From positions 1-59,233 of the IMG/VR virus record IMGVR_UViG_3300021197_001657: DNA of 59,233 bases, one strand, 5' to 3'. Source of the DNA: a virus. This document shows, in pieces, positions 31,261-41,500 of this stretch; position 1 is the first letter of the stretch, and every line of letters starts with the position of its first letter. The position numbers were made by a program, and so were the translations under genes. The notes beneath the pieces were generated by a model. It ran no database searches. It was not told the DNA's origin and saw only the letters and a program-made list of their open reading frames with translations.

Positions 31261-31701
31261 ATGACAACACTATCTAACCCTATAATCCAGGCCCTCGGTG
31301 GTCTGGTTATCTTTTATATTGGCTTGAAACTTTTCTCAGGCGGGATGAAGGCCATGGGAAAACTGGAGCACCTTGAGGCGTTTATATCTAACCCTTACTG
31401 GATGTTTTTAGGCGGGATTGTGTGCACACTGGCATGGCAATCCAGTAGTCTGTCAACGACAGCCATCATTGGGCTTGTGGCTTCCGGGGCTCTTCCCCTG
31501 CCATCCGCAATTGGTGCGGTTCTAGGAGCCAACCTGGGAACGACTGGTACAATTTGGCTTGCAGGGCTTATGGTTAGCGAGGGGTTTCCACAGGGTATTA
31601 CAAGGCAGATAGCACTGGTTCATACTGGTGTAAACGCACTCATGGCTGTTGCCTTGTTACCATTCGTACATTCAATAGCCAGGTTTGTTTCAAAGTTCTA
31701 A
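31261..31701 (+). CDS. Na/Pi-cotransporter-like membrane protein, single repeat
   Basis: A 146-residue membrane protein. Residues 58-63 (AWQSSS) and 89-95 (GANLGTT) are the signature motifs of the NaPi-II/NptA family, followed by further hydrophobic segments. Bacterial relatives carry two inverted repeats, each with a QSSS motif, and are three to four times longer; this protein has one. It may work as a dimer or be a regulator. It would supply phosphate for nucleotide synthesis, consistent with the RNR gene just upstream. Transport is inference from motifs. Confidence 0.65.
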   Translation: MTTLSNPIIQALGGLVIFYIGLKLFSGGMKAMGKLEHLEAFISNPYWMFLGGIVCTLAWQSSSLSTTAIIGLVASGALPLPSAIGAVLGANLGTTGTIWLAGLMVSEGFPQGITRQIALVHTGVNALMAVALLPFVHSIARFVSKF

Positions 31702-31832
31702 TGTTCGAACCATTAATTTCTACATTGATATTGATTTCATTCCCGATTGCCACGGCCTATCTGTCGGAGTATACTTTTATACTTATAGATAAAATTTTAG
31801 AGCTATTAAATAAGAGGGATACTAATGTTTGA
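31701..31832 (+). CDS. Small membrane protein, 43 aa
   Basis: ATG shares a base with the previous stop (taATG). Residues 5-30 (LISTLILISFPIATAYLSEY) are a hydrophobic segment, with KRDTNV at the end. Its end overlaps the next gene by eight bases. Possibly a partner of the phosphate-transporter-like protein; no family was recognised. Confidence 0.45.
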   Translation: MFEPLISTLILISFPIATAYLSEYTFILIDKILELLNKRDTNV

Positions 31833-31959
31833 TTGGAAAACGATACTGATGCTCTCCTTTGTGGTGCTGGGACTCGTTGTAGTTTTGGCCCACAGGGAGA
31901 TGACGAAGCCTGTTAAGGCTCCGAGGGTGGAGTACAAGTTTATGAATCTTAACTTTTGA
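31825..31959 (+). CDS. Small membrane protein, 44 aa
   Basis: Begins FDWKTILMLSFVVLGLVVVL, one membrane span, then a basic tail with Lys and Pro. It is the last early gene; only two bases separate its stop from the stop of the opposing late gene (31962). Function unknown. GAGGG and other purines lie ahead of the ATG as a weak ribosome-binding site. Confidence 0.45.
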   Translation: MFDWKTILMLSFVVLGLVVVLAHREMTKPVKAPRVEYKFMNLNF

Positions 31960-31961
31960 TC

Positions 31962-32543
31962 TTATGGCACCACTTTTTTAAACATTAAAGTGAAAAACCC
32001 CTTGCCGTAATCATCGTGCATAACAGAATCCCTTGGATTCATATCTGTTGGATATATTTCTGACCCCTGGTTTAACTTTGGCGGGTCTATTAATTCAGAT
32101 GATGCCCCTATTATGCCTCCACCTAGTTTTCCAACTTTAGATAATTTTTTAAGGAACCCTTCCTTGTCTGAAGCTATGTTCTTGTATACCCCATCTTCAA
32201 CAAAGCCACTAACATATTTAGGTGATAATCTTTGAGTATAACCACCCTTCGCCTTGCCACCACCTCGTATTTTTTCAGGATTATCCCAGTCCTCAACAAG
32301 TTCTTGTATCTTTTTACCTGATGGAACCTTAAATACAACTCCACTTTTCTGGGAGTACGGACTTAAAGGGGGAACTTTTTGACCAAACTTGTGTTTCAAA
32401 GAAGGGTCATGTGGTAATTTAGCGGTTGTAGGCCTTCCTTTAGCCACACCCAAACCTTTTTGTGCTATCTTTTTTCGGGCTTCAGTCTCAGTCATCCCGT
32501 AGAAGGGGGCCCTAGCAGTTCCGTGATAATAAAAGTCAGACAT
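31962..32543 (-). CDS. Possible ADP-ribosyltransferase-like protein, 193 aa
   Basis: The N-terminus FYYHGTARAPFYG carries a His-Gly-Thr motif after hydrophobic residues, as in the first strand of ADP-ribosyltransferase/2'-phosphotransferase folds; KSGVVFKVPSGK could be a second core strand. A third conserved acidic residue could not be assigned. It is the last late gene, sharing a base with the 3975-residue gene; polyvalent-protein loci often carry ART domains nearby. The remaining sequence is basic with Gly-rich segments. The function is tentative. Confidence 0.35.
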   Translation of the reverse strand: MSDFYYHGTARAPFYGMTETEARKKIAQKGLGVAKGRPTTAKLPHDPSLKHKFGQKVPPLSPYSQKSGVVFKVPSGKKIQELVEDWDNPEKIRGGGKAKGGYTQRLSPKYVSGFVEDGVYKNIASDKEGFLKKLSKVGKLGGGIIGASSELIDPPKLNQGSEIYPTDMNPRDSVMHDDYGKGFFTLMFKKVVP

Positions 32544-35500
32544 TATTCAGACTTTTTCTTCAACTTATTCGTTGGAAACTTAGACCTTTTAATGTAGTCC
32601 ATGAGTTTATTTTTACGAGACTCGATCAGTTCCTTAAAATATTTGTTCTTCTCTTTTATTTCTTCTGCTGGTTTTCCCATGCGAGTCATGTCTCTGAGTG
32701 TCCTCTTAGCATAACCCATGGTCTTTAATATCTCTGACTGCATATACCTAGCATTCCTTCCACGTTGAGATTCTGGTTCCACTGGTGAGATATTGAAGCC
32801 AATTGTCTGAAGAACCCCCTGTGTAATACTCTTCATTGGCTCACCATATCTATTGGTTTCGCCACGCATAGTTTGTTTCAACCTATTGAGAGCCCCAAAA
32901 TCACTATGAAGAAAAGGAGGCATCATCAAATTAGAGATGTACTTTATCCAGGAAACCGCTCTTTGAGTTGGTGAGTCCAAAGGATTTGCTACTGGTCGTC
33001 GAGTAAACCCGTCAGTACCTGTAGATACTGCTGCAATAATTGATGCCGTTGGCCCTCCAAGTAGGCCTAGAGTCTGGATAATAGCCAATGGATCATCCGA
33101 CATTGACTCCGATGCAATCTCAGTAAACATCCCCCATGGGTAGAGGTATGCGAGATCGAGGAATTGGGGCCTCCCAAACTCATCAAGGTAGGGTAGTGGC
33201 ATAATGTTCCCAGCATACTTCTTTTCCCTCATGTACTCTTGAAGAGACTCAATCAATGCATCGTATTCTTCTTCCTCAAGGTCGTGAGTATCCTTAAACA
33301 TCTCAGCCATAGCGTATGGCAATGCGATGTATGGGGCAAACCTCCAGGGTTTGGTTAATGCAGTTTCAACAAGCAAGGGAAAAACCTTGCTGGTGTAGGT
33401 GATAAAGGGTGCTCCCACAACTGCGGTTCTAAGAGTCTTAACTGATGGTTTAACCAATGAATAATCAAACAGCCACTTCTCAGCCTCATCTGCGGCAGTA
33501 GCAGGGTCCATGCCCTTGTCTATGTTGTTCATGTAGAGCATGGTCTTACCCAGAGCATCAACCATACCGTACTTATCACTGGTCCACTCTTGTGCCGTGT
33601 TAAGAAATTCTTTTGCAATCCAGAATGCTTTGAACGGAGACCCTTTTCTTTGTGTTCTGTTTAGAAAATTCTCATACTCTTTCTCGATCCTTCCAAGTTC
33701 GACAGCCGCAAATGTTGATCCAGTCAATCCAAAGTCCTTTACCTCGTCATACATTGTCTTCTGTTTGGTGTAGTCCCTGCCTAATGCTTTGGCTTCAGCC
33801 TCTTTCTTTGCTTCTTTCCATGTCTTAATCATCTCCATGCTTGCCTTGTTCAGGTAGTATGGAATTTTAGCCATGTTCATTCCACCTATATTCATGAACA
33901 CGAGATTTGAAGAAAAGTTACGGACCCATGCTGCTGGAAAGTTTGCGGTTACCTTGGACCACTTAAAGAGTCTGTTAGCCTTACCCAGTGCCCCAGTGTC
34001 ACCGATGATTGCTTCAGCCACGTTATCAGGCTTTGTCATTCTCATCGAGCCCACCAGATCATCGTAAATCTCACGTTGCACTATCATCCCACGGAGTTTC
34101 CCGTAACGAGCGTTGTCGGGTATCTTCCTGTAGTCATTAGGCATTACTATCCTATCTAAAGCATCATCGGCAACACGGTTCATTTCTGTCGATAGGTCAG
34201 CCACAACCTTTGCTTCATCTTTATTGGTCTCTTTGAGAACTGGGTATATCGTCTTGAAGATACGATCAGCCTCTGCCTTTAATCCAAATGCAGACATCTT
34301 CCTCGGCTTGATTAACTTCAGCCTGTCTTTCATCGACATTCTCTCTCTGATTAGATCAGAAAGTTCCTTTGACTGTATCCGATCCTTGGCACGAAGTACC
34401 TCTCTCTCCTTTTTAATATCCTGATTTAGTTCTTGAATATAGTTTTCAATGTCTTCTCGTTCTTCCGACAAGCCAGTGAGGTCTTTCTTTAATTCAGATG
34501 CAATGTTACTGTTGGCTCCAGTTAATTTATTAATTTCAGCAATGAAATCAAAATCAACAATAGATTCTGGAAGAACCCAGTTGAAATTATTCTCAGCACT
34601 GGTGTTAACTATTTCCTCAAACATATCCAACAGGGCCATGTCTCTCCCTGGTTGGAGTATAGCTTTACTAGCAAGGAATGCAGGGTCCTCAACTTTACCT
34701 TTTAAGAACTTCTGCAATCCTTTGTCTATGTCAGACCTTCTCTTCAAGTAGTCCATGTTTGATACCTTGTTCGACTGACCACGCTGGATAGCGTATCTGT
34801 CGTTATCGTCAAGTAAATACTGAAGATATAAAGTAGGTAGATACCCGCCATCGTGTTTTTTAAGGGCCGACTCAGGGAGTAATCCTTTCTTAACCAGATC
34901 CTCTCCAGACTGCCTGATGACTGCCTTTACTTCTTTTGCAGCCATTCTTTCTTTCATATCTGGGATAGTAGATAGGTCACCTCCTTTCGTTAGGTAATCA
35001 TAGATTTCTTTTGGGTTCTTTGATTTATACAATGCCTTGTATAGACGACTACCGACTTCTTCTATGCGAAGAATAGTTCCACGGGTCCTTCTCCGTATAT
35101 TACGAAGCAACTCTGGTTTTTCAATCTTGCCAAAGGGCTCCATGAATCGGGTAACAAACCCACTGAGCTTACGACCACCGGGCAATTCTTTGTCTTGATC
35201 AAGTGGTCTGGTGAATATTGACTGGCTGGTTGCCCAATCAGCCTGTCGTAGTTGTGCGTTGTTGAAGTCAGCCTGAAGTCTTGGGTCGGTGGTCAGTGTG
35301 TTGACCGCCATACTGAATGAGACTGGTGTAGCTGGGGCATCCATGTTCTTTTCCAGCTTCTTGATCTCAGCACCAGGGATCTTGAATGGGAGCTTGGCTT
35401 TGCCGAACATGTATTTAGCTCCAGCAGATATGTCAAGAGATCCTGGTTTGTATTGGAACTTCTTGATTATTCTCTTCTCGTAGTCTTTGAATAGCTGTCT

Positions 35501-38500
35501 AAATTGTTTGTTATCAAATGGGACACCACCCTGCTGACCAATCCAAGATCCTATGACTTCCCCCTTGAATACAAACTCGTATGCTTCGTGTGGTGGGATG
35601 CCTAAATCCTTTGCCCTTTGACTCATCTTTTGGTTGCCCATCGGGTCCAGTTTAATAATTCCAACTGGAGTCCCTACGGCAACCTCTTTAAATGCTGTGG
35701 TGTCTTCCCAGAGAGTGTTGTTAGGGAATGCGACAATAGGTGTCGTGGGTTTTTTGATACCAAAAGCACCACCCAATGCTACGACTATGGGTTTCCTATC
35801 GCCAAAAGTAAGCGTTGGTCCTACCATTTTTAATAATTCCCATGAGTCCTTGCCAGGATTTTGAGACTGTGCTTCTTTTAGAGCCTTGACAACTGGGAGT
35901 AAATTTTTGTTGGTAGGGTTAAGCATTATAGAGTCGATCCTATTTATCAGAGCCTGTTTCTTTTTAGGATCTTTACTAACCATGTCTTGCGTTTCTCTCC
36001 AGAAGATAGAGAAGTACGCTTTATTACTGAAGTGCATGTCTGGTGCCCCAACAACCGTTATAACATGGTCAGCACCCATGGCCTGTAAATCTCTTACATT
36101 CTTAACAATACTTATGTCGTCAGCCGCCCAAGCTGCACGGGCTTTCCTGTTGTCCTCTAGTAACGGGTAGCCCATACCACCACGCATCCAGTACCCTTTC
36201 TTTCCCTGGTAGGTGTCAGGCCAGATGTTACTTGTCTGGTCTTTGGCTACATAAAATCCTGTGGCAAACCTGTCAGACTGGCTTCGCTGAACGAGCTTAC
36301 CTTTCATCGACGCGAGGCTGACGGACTCTGATATATCCTCAAGTAATTCTACATCACCCTCTGATATTTCAGCGACTGCATCTGGTTGGTTGTGTCCAGG
36401 TTCCCAGTCAACCATGGTCGCTTCAATCGGGTCGTTCCTGAAGTAGGCCAAGACCTGTTGGTTGGCATCCCTCCACATGGCCTCGTAAGCGGCTGGTCGG
36501 AATCTTTCTGTTGACTCACCCATGACTGCATCGGCTCGTGTCAGTGCCTTGCCTACATCCCAGAGCCAGTGGTGCATGACATGGTAAAAGTAGTCTGGAG
36601 GCACATCTTCAAAGATGGAGGGGTCACGAGCATCAACGTCTCTTTTTATATTATCAAAAGCATCTTGTATGACCTTCCTGTAGTGACCAAAAAATGTTTT
36701 ATCGTCAGCCTTTCCTTTCTTACCTAAACCATCAATGCCTGAAATATCCTTACCTTGTAAATTAAGAGACCACCACTTTAAATCAACTCTCCATGTGTTT
36801 GCCACTGGCTTCCCTGTCAGTGGAGATGTGGCCAAGTCAGTGGCAGGACTTCCGGCTATGTGTGTATTGAGCTCAATTGCATCTATCGTTGGAGCATCAC
36901 CCAGACCTAGAAAGTGTTTGAAGAATGCTTGCTTGGCTTCTGCAATTCCATATAATTTCTGAGCATAATCTCCTAGCTCAGCCGCCATTTCTAACCTTAA
37001 TTTTACTGTTTCTTTATCATCACCTTGTAGGCTTTTTGGGTCTGCATCACCTACATACTTCTTAACAATTTCGTTGAACCCCTTTGTGTATTCAGCCAAA
37101 TCACGCAACCCAACCTTAACTAGGTTTCCATCTTTATCTCTTTGAGAGGGCTTGAGTAGTTGGTTTAGTCTGTCGTCACCAAAGGCCATCCTTACATTGG
37201 CTAGTTTTCTCCACTCCTTTAAATCAAACTCCCCCTTCTCTATATTATCAAGGAGCATTTGTCCTTCGTCTGTTGAAAAGTAGTATGCAACAGCATCCTC
37301 CATTCGTGGTTTACCACCAGTGGTTGCGTACTCCTGTGGTACCCATAGAGCCCCTGTTTTTTCATTAGGCTCAATCTGATTTTGTGGGTCTCTGTACCAA
37401 AGTGGCATCTCTGCAAGTTGTTTTTTCTTCCCAGATTTGTCTGCCTCACCTTGAGATTCTTTTATCTTCTTTCTTAAAGAGGCTATCTCTGTTTCTCTCT
37501 TTTTTATGTAGCCTTCTATTTTTGGAATTGTTTTTTCTTTTATCTTTTTCTTTGCAACCTCAATACGAGGTGCTGTGTACTCAGCCTTTAGCTCACCTTT
37601 TTGTGTGTATTCAGGCTTCTTCCCTGCAAACTTATCCTTTAGTTTCTTTTCATTTAGCTTAATATCATTTTGATATTTCTTTATCTGTGTTTTGAGTTCA
37701 GGAATCTTAACTTTCAGAATATTATTTTCATATCTATTATGTGAAAGCTGACTATTGTAGTGACCCATTCCATGATAGTTCTTACCATCTACCTGTAACA
37801 TCCAGTCACTTCCTACCTTAACAAACTGTGGCTTTCCTCCACTGTACTGGAATCTTCCCTCGATTGGTTCCCCTTTAGAATCATAAGCTGGTGTTGTAGA
37901 TGCCTCTTCCCAAGAAACTGTTTTAGGATAAATAACACCATCAGATATAGCTTCGTATTGAGTGTCAAATTTTTCAACGTACTCATTGACCCCTCTTTTT
38001 TTCCTTAACCCTTTACTAGGACCTTGCCCATTCCATGGAACATTAACGACCCAAAGTGGAGCTTTACTATACCATTGAGCAACTTTATTTTCATTAATCT
38101 CACCATTTAATTCCTTCTGACCAATGTTTGCTTCCAGATATTTTGATGTTCCCTTAACCCAGTCTGCACCATTCATGTATTCAACATAGGTTGTCAGGTT
38201 TGCTAACTTTGTCCCCTTCTTCGCTGGTTTTGCTTTCTTAACTCCACCAGTAAAATTCCAGACAGTCCAAGGGTTGTTTGCATCAGCACCTTGACTAGCT
38301 AGTGTCATAACTACCGATTTTGCAATGTCTCTCGGTGTCATTTCTCCCCTCATCAGCTTCTCCCTCTGCATTTTCATGAAGCTGATTATGTGCCCAAGGT
38401 ATGGGACCGCATCTCTACCCCTCCCTCCTGGGTTTAAACCAAACATGTCTCGGATCATCTGCCAGTTTGTCCAGATTTTACCTAAATAAAGAAGTCTTGC

Positions 38501-41500
38501 TGCTCTTTTGGTTAGTGCGCCATAATCTTTTTGAGCCTGTCTGCTTATTCTTTCTTTATAGGCTTCCTTGGTTTCCCCCTTTTTCTGTCTAAGTGAAACC
38601 TTGCCCTTTAGTCCTAGTCCAGTAATCTTTGCACTTTTCCCCCTACCTCCTGCCCCTGCATCATCCCCTTCATTTTCTTCTGTATCAATATCTTCTACGG
38701 TATCACCTGATTTTTCGTAACCACCTTTCTCAGTGCGAATTTTTTCCCACTCTTCAGGGTTTTTCATGTACTTTTTCGTCAACTCCACACCAGACAACTC
38801 ATGCCCTGGCAGACGTTGAGACCAAGACAAGTCCTCGAAAGGTACCGCTCTATCTAGTTCGTCTTGGAAAGGTAGTGGTTTGGTGGGGTCCTGAACTGGG
38901 ATTGGGCTGAGTATTATATTCATGTGCAACTTTTCAATTGCATTCCTTCTCTCAGGGGTGCCCTTCTCAAGATTGTTAATCTGTGCAACCCTAGCCCTTG
39001 TAACAATGTCCACTCTCTCAGCAAAATCACCAAGAGGATCAGACATTGAGTAGGAAATCATATCCTCAATCCTCCACGGTGAGCCTAGTACAGCCTCTCC
39101 TGGGACGTTGGCAGGAGTCGTTCCCGTCCCACTCTCGTCAATGTTTACAACCCCCCGTTCTGTTCCTCCTTGAAGGTAGGGCTTAGATGGCGATAGTCTT
39201 TTAACGAGCTCCTGCTTTCTCTTGTTTAAAAGAGAAGGCAGTCCACTCCTCCCATTTCCCCTGAACGCATCCAGATATCTATTCTCTACATCCCTGGCTT
39301 CAACCTCTCCAGCGAGTCTGAAGTAGTCAGACTGTCCCATGAGACGTTTCATTTGGTCTGGTGCAAAACCACTGGGAATTTGGTTGCCCATCATTGAACC
39401 AAGAGCGTTCATAGTGTAGGGCTTGAGCATATTTTCAAAAAGTTTATGAACCTTCCCTGCATCTTTTCCTGAGATATTTTTTTCTCTGGACAAAGACTGT
39501 ATCGTTTTCATCATCGCCTTTGACGGTAGCGATACGAGTTCTGAAAACTTCCTGTTTGATGCTTCGCTAGGATCATTAATAAGGTCGGTAACCGAGATAG
39601 TTGTTGTCTTGCTCCATTTCTGGTATGTCTTCGTTGGGTCCTCATCTAGGAACAGACTTCCGTCACTCCATTTCTTTCCAACGAAAGGACTTTTCAGTCC
39701 AAACTTACTGACAGCATCCTTCGCTTTCTTCTGATCATTATTGACAAGATCATTTAATGTGCTGGCAAATCTTTTCTGTATTCTTAATCTCTTACCAGGG
39801 CTAATGGATACCCATAGTCCTTTTGTGCTGTTCCTTATAGCGTTCTTAATCCGATCTTTAGTTATATTTTCTTCTGTAAGTGTACCACCTGAAGAAAATC
39901 CCTCTATTCCCTGTATAATATGTTGAACCTCATGCAGTATGGTGGCAATCAACCTGTGTGGAACTCCATCATGATTGGGATCATTCATCATTTTCATGTG
40001 AATATCTTCTATCCAACCCTGTGTTGTCATGGTCATCCGGTCCATGTCCAATCCCCTCATGGTCTCAGGATCGGGAGGTGCCGTTCCTATGGTCAGGCTA
40101 AGCCCCTTTCCAGTTGGATTGTCATCTGATGGATTCTGTAATGCACTACTGTACCCCATCCTTTCACCCATAAATTCATCGGCAAAGTGAACATACACAT
40201 CCTCAAGCTGTGGATAGTAATCAGCCAGTGCTCCAAGGTCCAGTAGGTCACCCAGTCTCATGTATGGTAAGGACTCTTCTGTCTTTTGTTTCTTAATTTT
40301 ACCCTTCTTGTCCTCCCCAGTAAAGACTTGCTTCCTCGTTGGCAAACTAGGGTCTATAACAGTGTTGTATGTGTCCCTCCACCCCTCATATTTAAAGGGC
40401 ATGGTCTTTAATTTTATCCCTGTGTTGGGGACCTCCACCCTCCACTTGCCGTCTGCCAGTCCGGGGTTGAACCACGCACCCTCCTTTGATCCCTTCTTCT
40501 GTCTGTTTAAATCCCTAGTGAGCATCTTCCCTTTGGGGTTCATCCCATTTCTGGTAATGAACTGTCTCACTCCAACCTCACCAACGAATGAGTAGGATAT
40601 CTCATCCTTGCTTGGTGGGACAACGATAAGTCTGTCGTATAATGGTGCCACCGTTCCCGTGTCTAGTTGAATCGTTCCAACCTGATCTCCAACGAGAATG
40701 TCACCGTAAGTTCTTGGTCTCAGAGATGGCTGATTCTTATCCTTGCCCGTGTTAAATAGCTGAACATCTGTATCAAAGACAATTTGTACAGCGTAAAGGT
40801 GGTCAGAGAAATTACCTGCTTTTGTTGCAGACTGATCGTTCTCCTTGTTGTATTCTACAATCGCACCATTTTCCATGGTAGCGATGTTCTCAGTATTTGT
40901 TTTGACGTTGGGGTTGGTATCCAGGAATTTGAATTTCTTTGTAAGAAGATTGGTCATGATTGCAGACCCAGTGGATATTCTCTTTCCGTTGACCTTCCTC
41001 TGTCCCTTTTTAGGTTTGTTGTCTGCCAGATTTTTAATTTTAGAAACGGCTCCAGATACACCAAAGCTGGCTCGACTTCCAGGAAAATCAGTATCAATCT
41101 CTCCAAATGGGACAATGGTATTTGTCATGTCTGGATCGGAATCCTTGACAGGGAATCCCCTGCTTACATCAATAAACTTCCCACCTTTTCGGTAGACTGG
41201 AGTATCTTCTGGGTCCAGCCTGTTTGCCCACTTCTGTTCTGCGTAGCCACCAGGAAATGCTTTCGGTGGCATGGGAAATATGGGCTTTAGTTTTTGATCC
41301 GGGAAGTATGTGGTGGACTCACTAATATCCTGCTCCCTCATCCCCCTCTGTACCTCTGCCGTGGTCCTCGCCCACTTGGGAACATCGTCAACCAGTTCTT
41401 TCCACTTTGCTCCGTTAGCCTCGTACCCCTTTGGTGGTTGTGTAAGGGCCCACTTGTCCCTGTCCCTCCATGCAGCCCCTTTCTTTTTCTTTAGGTAAGC

